Of a DNA stretch of 23,531 nucleotides, positions 15,366 through 22,314 are shown piece by piece (the first letter of the stretch is position 1; every line of letters starts with the position of its first letter). The notes below the pieces were generated by a model. The model did no database searches, was not told the origin of the DNA, and saw only the letters and a program-made list of their open reading frames with translations. The stretch is taken from assembly GCA_964540005.1 (NCBI GenBank), contig CAZILN010000195.1:1-23531 (forward strand). The letters run 5' to 3'. The translations under genes and the position numbers were made by a program. This stretch comes from CAZILN01 sp964540005. GTDB lineage: Bacteria; Bacteroidota; Bacteroidia; Bacteroidales; SM23-62.

Positions 15366-17234
15366 ATGCTAAAATCCAAGCGATCAGAGACTTCAAATGC
15401 CTGGGCATGGATCCCATCCCTGTATTTTGCCGAAGGAATCCCCTATGTGATGGTGATGACCCTCTCGGTTATTTTCTATAAAAGGATGGGCATATCCAAC
15501 ACTGATATTGCCCTGTATACCAGCTGGCTATATCTGCCATGGGTGATAAAACCCTTATGGAGCCCTATAGTGGATATATTGAAAACCAAGCGTTTCTGGA
15601 TCGTGATCATGCAATTGTGCGTTGGGGCGGGACTGGCAGGAGTGGCCTTTACCATCCCGGTTTCAAAGTTTTTCCAGTTTACCCTGGCATTTTTCTGGCT
15701 GCTGGCCTTCAGCTCGGCAACACATGATATTGCCGCCGATGGTTTTTATATGCTTGGACTGTCAAAGCACGACCAGGCCTTTTTCGTAGGTATCCGAAGT
15801 ACCTTCTACCGGCTGGCAATGCTGACCGGACAAGGATTACTGGTAATCCTAGCCGGGTATTTTGAAGCCCGGACAGGCTTGCCGGAACTTGATGTAAATG
15901 TTTCAGCCGAACCGGCCGCCCGGCTGGAAGTAACAGACTTTGATCCGAACGATATTATTACCAGGCAGGATCCTTCTTCCCTGTATTTCTTTACAAACAA
16001 TGAAGTTTTCATAAGCACTGATCAAATAGAGAAAGAAAAAGCAGAGGGGATACTTGCCGAAATCGAGAACTGGAACACCGTGCATAAGTTTTATCATGAC
16101 GAAAATACAGACCGGCAGGATGAGGCATCTGCGGGCTGGTGGCAAAAACATGTTTCTTCTCCTCTTGAATCCTTCCTGGAACGTGCCTTCAATACCGAAA
16201 TCCCCGATCCTGAAATAAGGACAACAGGCAACATAGGGTTTACTTATTTTTACCTGAGCAGGAAACCGGATGACAATGAAACAGTAGTATTGAATTTCAG
16301 CCATGAAACGGGAGATAAAAGCATCTCCCTGGTAAGGGATTACCGCTTCGAGTTCACCGGGGACAACTGGAATATCCCTGCATTTGCCGCCATCCGTCTC
16401 GATCCGAAACTCGACAAAGTATCCACAGCAAGCTTTTCCGGGCTATCCGGGAATATCCGGTTTGCATGGACAGTTGTATTTATAAGCGTTGCAGTATTGT
16501 TCCTTATCTTCTCTATCTATCATCGTATAATGCTTCCCAGGCCTGCGGAAGACAGGTCGAGTAAAAATGAGAATGAAGCCTTTTTTAAAGAGTTTATCCG
16601 GACCTTTGCCTTGTTTTTTAAAAAGAAAGGGATAGGACTTGCCATCCTGTTCCTCCTTTGCTACCGCCTTGGTGAATCACAACTGGTAAAACTGGCTTCA
16701 CCTTTCCTTCTTGATCCCCGTGAAATGAACGGACTGGGATTGACCACGGGTGACCTGGGATTGATCTATGGCACTGTAGGAGTGATCTTCCTGTTACTGG
16801 GGGGGATAATAGGGGGCATTGCTGCTTCCCGGCGGGGTTTGAAGTACTGGCTCTGGTGGATGGTGATCGCCATGAACCTGCCCAATCTTGTGTATGTATT
16901 CTTATCTTATTCCATGCCTTCCTCCCTCTGGGTGGTAGGGTCATCGGTTGCCGTGGAACAATTTGGTTACGGATTTGGTTTTACGGCCTATATGCTGTAC
17001 ATGATCTATATTTCCGAGGGTAAACATAAAACTGCTCATTTTGCCATAACAACCGGGTTTATGGCCCTGGGGATGATGCTACCGGGAATGATAAGCGGAT
17101 GGCTGCAGGAGATAATAGGCTACCGGAATTTCTTTATCTGGGTCATGATATGCACCATCCCGGCTTTTGTGATCGTGTATTTTCTTAAAGTTGATCCCTC
17201 TTTTGGAAGAAAGACAAAAAAGGAGAATGAATAA
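15366..17234 (+). CDS. AmpG-like muropeptide permease with a large predicted periplasmic insert
   Basis: 622 residues, a major facilitator family member of the AmpG type: WIPSLYFAEGIPYVMVM in the first helix, WSPIVDILKTKRFW as the loop between helices 2 and 3, and the AmpG-like SSATHDIAADGFYML after helix 4. AmpG carries GlcNAc-anhydroMurNAc and its peptides into the cytosol. The unusual part is residues about 168-362, a polar, beta-rich segment of about 195 residues between helices 5 and 6 (DFDPNDIITRQDPSSLYFFT; later FTYFYLSRKPDDNETVVLNF). It would face the periplasm with an N-in topology. This makes the protein much longer than E. coli AmpG (about 490 residues). The second helix bundle follows from 366. 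It ends the gene run; the GNAT gene converges 18 bp downstream. Confidence 0.85.
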   Translation: MLKSKRSETSNAWAWIPSLYFAEGIPYVMVMTLSVIFYKRMGISNTDIALYTSWLYLPWVIKPLWSPIVDILKTKRFWIVIMQLCVGAGLAGVAFTIPVSKFFQFTLAFFWLLAFSSATHDIAADGFYMLGLSKHDQAFFVGIRSTFYRLAMLTGQGLLVILAGYFEARTGLPELDVNVSAEPAARLEVTDFDPNDIITRQDPSSLYFFTNNEVFISTDQIEKEKAEGILAEIENWNTVHKFYHDENTDRQDEASAGWWQKHVSSPLESFLERAFNTEIPDPEIRTTGNIGFTYFYLSRKPDDNETVVLNFSHETGDKSISLVRDYRFEFTGDNWNIPAFAAIRLDPKLDKVSTASFSGLSGNIRFAWTVVFISVAVLFLIFSIYHRIMLPRPAEDRSSKNENEAFFKEFIRTFALFFKKKGIGLAILFLLCYRLGESQLVKLASPFLLDPREMNGLGLTTGDLGLIYGTVGVIFLLLGGIIGGIAASRRGLKYWLWWMVIAMNLPNLVYVFLSYSMPSSLWVVGSSVAVEQFGYGFGFTAYMLYMIYISEGKHKTAHFAITTGFMALGMMLPGMISGWLQEIIGYRNFFIWVMICTIPAFVIVYFLKVDPSFGRKTKKENE

Positions 17235-17252
17235 GTCCGGATCGCAGCCTGC

Positions 17253-18377
17253 TTACAGATCTTTCTGGTATATCCTGTACCGCTTGTAGACCTTGCCTCC
17301 GAAGCGTTCCATCTCAGCCCTGACTTTCAGGTTGTCTTCCAGTTCAAGATGGCTGTCCATCAATTTCATCCCTGCTCTCATGGCCGATCCGACTATTGTA
17401 ACCGCCAGTATGGCATCCAGTCCGGCATTCCTGTAATCCTCCCTTATAGCCCCCAGCATCAGGTTCAGCTGCCGGGTTTTTTTTGCAGCCCTCAGTACAT
17501 GAAAAATCCCGAACGGGAAGAGGTAACCCCTCGATCGAATGATCCCCTTACTCATATCCGGTATGCCCAGAACAAAGGCTATATGCTCGCCCTTTCCATT
17601 CAGGATCACCTTAATGAAGCGCGGATCCAGAACAGCAATATAGCGGGCTGCAAATTCATCCATCTCCTCCGGGGTCATCGGATCGAATCCGTAAATTTCG
17701 CTGAATGTCTCATTTACAAGGCTCAGTACCGGCCGGATAAGGGCTTTAATTTGTTTTTTCCCGGTAAGTTCAACAACAGAGATATCATTCCTGGATATGG
17801 CCCTTTCTGCAACTTTGGTATAAAACGGCGGGATTTCCTCAGGAATGGGGATCTTATAGACAACCAGGTCTGTCTTCTTAGCATAACGGCTCTGTTCCAT
17901 CAACTCATTCATGTATGGAAAATTGCAGGTGGTGGCCAGTGCCATGAGTTCATTAAAACCTTCTATGAGAAATCCCTGCGGGTCTTTATCGGAGAATCCC
18001 AGGGGACCCACAAGACGGGTCATCCCTTTTGACCTGGCCCAGTCCTCCACTGCGGAAAGCAGGGCAGCAGCGACATCCGGCTGGTTCCAGCATTCCAGGA
18101 AAGAAAAACGGCCGTGGTTTTCATTGTGCGTTTTGTTGTACCTGTGATTGATGATCCCCATGATCCTGCCTGTGAGCCTGTCCCCCCGGTAAGCAAGCAT
18201 CAGAATGGCATCGCAGTATTTAAAAGACTTGTTTTTTGAAGGATTGAAAAACTGGTTATCGTCCATGTAAAGGGGGGGTACCCAGTTGGAGTGGTCTTTG
18301 TGTATCTTTGCAGGAAGGTGAATAAACCTGCGCAGATCCTTCTTCCCGCTGACAGTAACGATGCGTATTTCCATCAA
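17253..18377 (-). CDS. GNAT-like N-acetyltransferase family protein
   Basis: 374 residues, no signal peptide. The N-terminal half (RFIHLPAKIHKDHSNWVPPL; ILMLAYRGDRLTGRIMGIIN; GRFSFLECWNQPDVAAALL; LVGPLGFSDKDPQGFLIEGF) matches a widespread group of uncharacterised double-domain GNAT-like proteins. The C-terminal half (MLGAIREDYRNAGLDAILAV; KLMDSHLELEDNLKVRAEMERFG) looks like a second GNAT fold, the part that would bind acetyl-CoA. Substrate unknown. An ATG pair at 18377 and 18374 leaves a one-residue ambiguity in the start. The gene points against the AmpG-like gene and has a leader with two overlapping inverted repeats (18382-18428). Nothing visible ties it to the cell-wall genes. Confidence 0.78.
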   Translation of the reverse strand: MMEIRIVTVSGKKDLRRFIHLPAKIHKDHSNWVPPLYMDDNQFFNPSKNKSFKYCDAILMLAYRGDRLTGRIMGIINHRYNKTHNENHGRFSFLECWNQPDVAAALLSAVEDWARSKGMTRLVGPLGFSDKDPQGFLIEGFNELMALATTCNFPYMNELMEQSRYAKKTDLVVYKIPIPEEIPPFYTKVAERAISRNDISVVELTGKKQIKALIRPVLSLVNETFSEIYGFDPMTPEEMDEFAARYIAVLDPRFIKVILNGKGEHIAFVLGIPDMSKGIIRSRGYLFPFGIFHVLRAAKKTRQLNLMLGAIREDYRNAGLDAILAVTIVGSAMRAGMKLMDSHLELEDNLKVRAEMERFGGKVYKRYRIYQKDL

Positions 18378-18741
18378 TGCCGTTTCAGAACACTACCGGG
18401 TTCTGCGAAACTGGATCAGGGGTAGTGTATAATTAATCTGGAGTAAATAAACTCATTTTTTTTGAATTAGATACAAACAGGGATCTCACAGGAAGTCAGT
18501 GGACGTAATCACTATGCCAGGATCTCCTGTTTTCGTCGATGCAGCACCCTGATTGGAAAACAACTTAATGGATTGGGGATAGTATATTTTCAGCATTCTG
18601 AAAGTGTACAAAATTTAAGACATTTTGACCTGTTTTGTATTAAATCCAGTACATTTTTGGAGACAGGGAAAATAGCTATTATTGAACCTGACATTCCCGG
18701 AAATTTCTGCGCATATTTTATAATAAAACCCATCCTCATGG
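18378..18741. other. Intergenic region with no recognised gene
   Basis: 364 bp between the GNAT start and the stop of the regulator, both on the minus strand. I read all frames and found no family pattern, in particular no displaced WYL domain downstream of the regulator. The first 50 bases hold two overlapping inverted repeats (separate entry). The remainder shows nothing that I can support. Confidence 0.6.
18382..18428. repeat. Two overlapping inverted repeats in the GNAT gene leader
   Basis: One pair has GTTTCAGAAC (18382-18391) against GTTCTGCGAAAC (18400-18411), complementary apart from a two-base bulge. The second has ACACTACC (18390-18397) against GGTAGTGT (18421-18428), eight perfect pairs with a 23-base loop. 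The two cannot form fully together because they share bases around 18390-18391. They lie 5 to 50 bases before the minus-strand start at 18377 and could be an operator or a folded leader. Confidence 0.35.
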
Positions 18742-19479
18742 TCAGGCCAGGATCTCAAGTACTCCCGACCAGGAAAACACATATCCGCCATGGGCTTCGG
18801 CCGGGAATTCGGCCGGGAATTCGGCCGGGACTTCCTGTGATGGCAGGGCACCGGATTTCCCGCGTGAGGACCGCAGGGATATGGAAGCAAGGATTCCCCT
18901 CCTGCGGGAGAATTTTCTGTCCTCAGGAGCTTTCATAACAGGCGGCGCTTCCGGTATTGCCATATCCTCACCCATAAGTTCCTCTTCATCATCAATTTCT
19001 TTCCTGAGTTCTTCCTTCCTGAGTTCTTCCTTCCTGGGTTCTTCCTTCCTGGGTTCATCTTCCACGGGTTCAGCGGTTCTTCCAGTTTTAAAGGGGATGA
19101 GCCCGGAGAGCCTTTCAATCATTTTTTCAAGTTCGGGATGGGATATCTCTGTCCTGATCTCGATCAGCAGTTCCAGTATCCTGCTGAGCAGCTTATCATC
19201 CGAAACACGAACATTGAATATGGAATAGCTGGTATCGGAATAGGAATAATTACCCTCCCCGAACACTATCGGGGCATTAAAGCCCAGCATGTCGCTCCTC
19301 ATGACCCTCAGGTCATCGCGGATGGTGCGTTCCGACACGGTCTTGTAAATGCCCCTGTACTCGCCCAGGGAATCCGAACAGGCTTCTATAAGATCCTGGA
19401 TGCTCCATTGACGGTGGCCGTTAGAAAGGCACCTGTCTATGGTCTTGTAGCGGATCAGTGCATTTAAATTAGCCGGCAT
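18742..19479 (-). CDS. WYL-regulator-type HTH protein whose C-terminal domain is replaced by low-complexity repeats
   Basis: 245 residues. Residues 1-125 closely resemble the N-terminus of Bacteroidota WYL-domain transcription regulators: ALIRYKTIDRCLSNGHRQWS, DLIEACSDSLGEY, then SERTIRDDLRVMRSDMLGFN as the winged-helix recognition region, YSYSDTSYSIFN, and a helical linker (LLSRILELLIEIRTEISHPE). In normal members a WYL ligand-binding domain follows. Here the chain goes into charged tandem repeats (EELRK/EEPRK units, 145-160), an acidic patch, an arginine/serine-rich stretch (188-208) and PAEF repeats (218-228). Replacement or decay of the sensor half is likely. It is divergent from the ARPP-1 gene, with overlapping -7 boxes and a candidate operator, so it probably regulates that gene and itself. 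The DNA-binding half is well supported; the ending may be a disabled or rearranged tail. Confidence 0.72.
   Translation of the reverse strand: MPANLNALIRYKTIDRCLSNGHRQWSIQDLIEACSDSLGEYRGIYKTVSERTIRDDLRVMRSDMLGFNAPIVFGEGNYSYSDTSYSIFNVRVSDDKLLSRILELLIEIRTEISHPELEKMIERLSGLIPFKTGRTAEPVEDEPRKEEPRKEELRKEELRKEIDDEEELMGEDMAIPEAPPVMKAPEDRKFSRRRGILASISLRSSRGKSGALPSQEVPAEFPAEFPAEAHGGYVFSWSGVLEILA
18796..18831. repeat. Three 12-bp tandem repeats in the regulator's 3' end
   Basis: The unit TTCGGCCGGGAA occurs at 18796-18807, 18808-18819 and 18820-18831 (last base changed). Read on the minus strand it encodes the PAEF repeat near the regulator's C-terminus. The unit length is a multiple of three, so copy-number change keeps the frame. 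Confidence 0.85.
19001..19060. repeat. Four 15-bp tandem repeats inside the regulator gene
   Basis: The unit TTCCTGAGTTCTTCC is repeated at 19001, 19016, 19031 and 19046, with G for A in later copies and a decayed last copy. On the minus strand it encodes EELRK or EEPRK. Copy-number change keeps the frame. Spacing without unique spacers excludes a CRISPR array. Confidence 0.9.
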
Positions 19480-19493
19480 CCTTAACTTTTTTT

Positions 19494-19518
19494 CCCAATG
19501 CAGAAAGACTGCAAGGGG
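19494..19518. promoter_or_regulatory. Imperfect inverted repeat, candidate operator for the divergent regulator/ARPP-1 pair
   Basis: CCCAATGCAG (19494-19503) faces CTGCAAGGGG (19509-19518) across five bases. The TGCAG/CTGCA core is perfect and the CCC/GGG outer arms pair with one extra base on the left. It lies between the regulator start (19479) and the overlapping -7 boxes, covering the predicted regulator transcription start, where a self-repressing factor would bind. Confidence 0.4.
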
Positions 19519-19520
19519 GG

Positions 19521-19553
19521 TAAATATATTTGGTAATAATAAATATAGTCAAA
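19521..19553 (-). promoter_or_regulatory. Candidate promoter of the regulator gene
   Basis: On the minus strand TTTG (19553-19550) is followed after 21 bases by TATATTTA (19528-19521), seven of eight matches to TAnnTTTG. Predicted start near 19514 and leader of about 35 nt. The -7 box overlaps that of the ARPP-1 gene. Confidence 0.45.
19525..19532 (+). promoter_or_regulatory. Candidate -7 box of the ARPP-1 gene
   Basis: TATATTTG matches TAnnTTTG exactly and would give a leader of about 36 nt before the ATG at 19575. No good -33 TTTG is seen at the usual distance, so activation or weak basal expression is possible. It shares four bases with the minus-strand -7 box. Confidence 0.4.
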
Positions 19554-19574
19554 TACTTACTAAAATTAATCAAA

Positions 19575-20474
19575 ATGAAAGCACTGAGAAAACATTTAAC
19601 AACGATAGAAAACCTTGGTATCGTACAGTTCGAAACCCTGGAAGATGCCGGTTTCGGATTCAGACCGGCCGGACCGGCTATAGAATCCGGAGGCTTGATC
19701 ATTAAGGAATCCGCCCGGGAAGGGGTGGTGAACAGCCTGCTGGCCATCAATGAAACCCCTGATTTTTTACTGCTTACGGATATGGATATACTTAAGGGAG
19801 CCAAACAGAACAGGGTAGTGAATTCATCCGTACTGATAGCACCGGAAAGTAAAACGGGTATCGACGTATCCTGCGTGGAAAGGCTGCGCTGGGACTATAC
19901 CTCACCCACTTTCAAAATGAGCGATAACAGTATGGACCCGGGCATGCGTTCTGCCAAGGCCGCCTCGGTAAACCAGGAAGCAGAAGGTATGATGAAGGGG
20001 GAATCCACCCAGAGCAGGATGTGGGGCATGATCACCAGTAAAATTGCATGCAGGGGATCCTCCAACCCTACCGAGGATTATGAGAAGGAACTTGAAGAAG
20101 AACGTGTTAAAAACGAGTCATTCAGGAAAATCGATGTTCATGCTGACTGCAACGCAATGATGGTCTTTGTGGACAAAAAGATCGTAGCACTCGATCTGTT
20201 TGGTAACAGGGAAGCATATGGTTTTTATTTTCCCGGACTCAGGGATGCTGCTTTTCAGTTGATGGGAAACGCTCCTGCAGATGAACTTATAGCTGAAGCA
20301 GAAGCCTTCTACAGGCTGGATGAGTATCTCGATGAAGTAGAGCTTAACCTGAAGCTGTCAGATGTGGTAAACGGGATAGGAACCGTCCGGAGGGATACCA
20401 GGGAAAAGAACCCCGGTTTCGAACTTAGCTACCGTCAAAAGCCCGTTCACCTTGCTTCATTCGTGCTGCAGTAG
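19575..20474 (+). CDS. ARPP-1-domain protein
   Basis: 299 residues from the ATG at 19575. An in-frame ATG at 19530 lies in the -7 box and would add 15 unlikely residues. The core FLLLTDMDILKGAKQNRVVN (64-83) followed by IDVSCVERLRWDY (96-108) is the hallmark of the ARPP-1 family (ARG and rhodanese-phosphatase associated protein domain 1). That family was named for gene neighbourhoods with ADP-ribosylglycohydrolases and rhodanese-phosphatases; its activity is unknown. Conserved polar residues Lys77, Gln78, Asn79, Arg80, Cys100, Glu102, Arg105 and Trp106 look functional. A coiled, charged segment (YEKELEEERVKNESFRKIDV) precedes HADCNAMMVFVDKKIVALDLFG and a helical end. No signal peptide, so cytosolic. 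Neither expected partner is in this window; the divergent HTH gene is the only linked partner. Confidence 0.75.
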   Translation: MKALRKHLTTIENLGIVQFETLEDAGFGFRPAGPAIESGGLIIKESAREGVVNSLLAINETPDFLLLTDMDILKGAKQNRVVNSSVLIAPESKTGIDVSCVERLRWDYTSPTFKMSDNSMDPGMRSAKAASVNQEAEGMMKGESTQSRMWGMITSKIACRGSSNPTEDYEKELEEERVKNESFRKIDVHADCNAMMVFVDKKIVALDLFGNREAYGFYFPGLRDAAFQLMGNAPADELIAEAEAFYRLDEYLDEVELNLKLSDVVNGIGTVRRDTREKNPGFELSYRQKPVHLASFVLQ

Positions 20475-20475
20475 A

Positions 20476-21798
20476 TCAGGCCATCCAGTGCAGGTTGTGG
20501 TGGGCCATTGCCAGGATGGACCGGGTTTCGACCCCGTACGGACAGGCTGATTCGCAGTATCCCGGACAGTCATTGCATAATTCATGGGGCCTGCCACCCG
20601 GGAGCTTTGCATATTTCTTCATGGCTTCCCGCTCCCGCTTTTTCACTGAAAAATAATAATTATACCGCATGATGGTTCCTACGGGCAGGTGGTGCGGACA
20701 GGCAGATTCACACTGATTGCATCCTATGCGGCAATTCAGGTGGCCGAATGCCTCTTTGTAATTATCCAGCATGGCGGACTCCTTGGGAGTTAGCCTTTGT
20801 CCGGATAAACCGATCAATGTATTAACATCATTGAAATTAGCAAACTGATAGAGGATGGTCCCCACATCCGGATTCGATAACACGAACTTTGTTGCTGCCA
20901 GCATCATCTGATCATCCGTAACCGCTCCGAATCCCCTGAAATATTCGCGGCCCTCCTCGGTCATGGCTTTGAATTTATCATAAAACCGGACCGTATATTC
21001 ATTGGGCTCCTCTCCGGCCTCTTCGGCCTTTTTGATCCTCTCGTCAAGCATAATATACAGCTGGACCGGATTGGATTTTATAACGGAAATCCCTATGCCC
21101 TTCTCCCCGCAGGCTTTCATCACTTTACCGGCCATGTCTGCATTCATAAAATTGTAGGCCATCTGGATGTGATCAAACCTGCCATCCTCAAGAGCAGCAG
21201 TCAGCACTGTTTCAAGGTTCTCTTCCGGATTCAGCAGGTGGTTGTTGCCGTGACAGGAAAGGCCGACGTACTTCACCCTTCCTTCCTGTTTCAGCTGCTG
21301 GGCAGCGGAATGGAAGGCTTCATCAGTAACGATCCTCGAGTTTTCTGCGCTGTGAATGCCCATGCAGTCGATATAGTCTGTTTCCAGTCGATCGAGAGCC
21401 TGCCTCATCCTGTTAAGGACCTCTTCCCTGGAGCCGAAATCTGTATCAGTATAGATCTTGTCCATAATGAAAATCTTCTTCCTGTCATAATCTTTCAGCA
21501 CCTTTGCTATCATCCTTTCATTGTTCCCGTTGCCATACTGCTCACCGGTATCGATATAATTTACTCCTGAATCAAGCAGGAGTTTTAATACAGCCTCGCT
21601 GGAGGGCGACCCACTGGATATATCGGATACCCTGAATCCTGTCCGGCCCAGGGTCCGGTACTCCATGATTTTAGGTTTTTCTTCAAGCTTCAGTCCTGAT
21701 CCGGGAAGTACGGGTTTTCCGGCGGCAAGTCCGGCCCCCATTATCCCCAGCGAAGACCGTTCAATGAACCTGCGGCGGTTGAATTTTGATGTAGACAT
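20476..21798 (-). CDS. Twin-arginine aldo/keto reductase with C-terminal 4Fe-4S ferredoxin-type tail
   Basis: 440 residues. The N-terminus has a twin-arginine signal (NRRRFIERSSLGIMGAGLAA). The barrel shows Asp83 and Tyr88 (YIDTGEQYG), Lys114 (IMDKIY) and His149 (GIHSAEN), the aldo/keto reductase tetrad. The tail adds two cysteine clusters, CRIGCNQCESACP and CNDCPGYCESACPYG, each able to hold a 4Fe-4S centre, so electrons may come from an iron-sulfur donor as well as NAD(P)H. This architecture is common in anaerobic Bacteroidota, and the substrates are unknown. It converges on the ARPP-1 gene with a single base between the stops. The ATG at 21798 gives a normal Tat N-region. Confidence 0.9.
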   Translation of the reverse strand: MSTSKFNRRRFIERSSLGIMGAGLAAGKPVLPGSGLKLEEKPKIMEYRTLGRTGFRVSDISSGSPSSEAVLKLLLDSGVNYIDTGEQYGNGNNERMIAKVLKDYDRKKIFIMDKIYTDTDFGSREEVLNRMRQALDRLETDYIDCMGIHSAENSRIVTDEAFHSAAQQLKQEGRVKYVGLSCHGNNHLLNPEENLETVLTAALEDGRFDHIQMAYNFMNADMAGKVMKACGEKGIGISVIKSNPVQLYIMLDERIKKAEEAGEEPNEYTVRFYDKFKAMTEEGREYFRGFGAVTDDQMMLAATKFVLSNPDVGTILYQFANFNDVNTLIGLSGQRLTPKESAMLDNYKEAFGHLNCRIGCNQCESACPHHLPVGTIMRYNYYFSVKKREREAMKKYAKLPGGRPHELCNDCPGYCESACPYGVETRSILAMAHHNLHWMA

Positions 21799-21932
21799 AA
21801 TGCAGCATGCTATTTGGTTAGATATGTTTCATTCATTTTACAACATAATGTTACGAATTATCGTCTTAAAACCTTAACCTCAGGAGGAACAAACATACTT
21901 ATTTGTTGCCAATCCAAATAAGTGAGCACATC

Positions 21933-22151
21933 ATGGATACTATGAGGACAATCCTTTCTACAACTCTCTTATTGAGCATATTACTGACTCACTCATTTGC
22001 CCGGGAACAGCTGGTACCGAAAATTCTAAGCTCTTGTGTCAGATCTTGTCCCGGAATGTCCTCAGGAAGGTTTCAAAAGACATCACAGCCAGGTCTGCGG
22101 CTGAATAGCCTCTGGTATTCCGGCTTATTATCACACCAATTTTTTTATTAG
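21933..22151 (+). pseudogene. Signal-peptide-bearing 5' gene fragment
   Basis: From the ATG at 21933 the frame reads MDTMRTILSTTLLLSILLTH, then SFAREQLVPK. This is a well-formed signal peptide with a SFA cleavage context followed by about ten mature residues. After about 22035 the frame runs antisense over the PIN remnant and is rich in Cys, Ser and Gly with no pattern, ending at 22151. I read the first 35 codons as the left end of a lost secreted-protein gene and the rest as fortuitous. A chance hydrophobic frame is possible. Confidence 0.3.
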
Positions 22152-22281
22152 TCAATGCAGAATAATATTGTATGGCATCTTCAAAGTCCTTGAATCTTGA
22201 ATTCAGGGCGGATCTGATAACCGTTTCATCTACCTTTATAATATGAAGGAACCCTGTTAGTGCCACGAGTGTTGAAATCAC
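22039..22281 (-). pseudogene. C-terminal remnant of a PIN-domain (VapC-like) toxin gene
   Basis: The 80-residue frame reads LHIIKVDETVIRSALNSRFK, then DFEDAIQYYSA, then IGVIISRNTRGYSAADLAVM. This is the second half of a Bacteroidota PIN domain, keeping the DFEDA metal-binding acidic residues and the ISRN strand end. The N-terminal half with the first catalytic Asp (normally FIDTN near residue 5) is absent. The only start is a GTG at 22281, and upstream in-frame codons run straight back to the folC stop (22317-22315). A full PIN toxin is about 130-140 residues, so some 55 are missing and the protein should be inactive. No antitoxin gene is seen. The deletion joint lies within 33 bp of folC. 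Confidence 0.6.
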
Positions 22282-22314
22282 CTGTTTTTGACTGGAATAT
22301 TTCTGTTGTTCTTT

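Noticed and set aside
17235..17252. Bidirectional terminator between the AmpG-like and GNAT genes
   Set aside because: Only 18 bp are available and no convincing hairpin with a T-run is visible.
17349..18032. 227-codon plus-strand frame
   Set aside because: Antisense to the GNAT-like gene; composition is typical of a shadow frame and no motif is seen.
18573..18890. Possible frameshifted WYL domain downstream of the HTH regulator
   Set aside because: I read the other two minus frames through 18573-18890 and found no WYL-type pattern, so simple frameshift is not supported.
19001..19060. Possible CRISPR array
   Set aside because: Repeats are contiguous 15-bp units without spacers and are coding on the minus strand.
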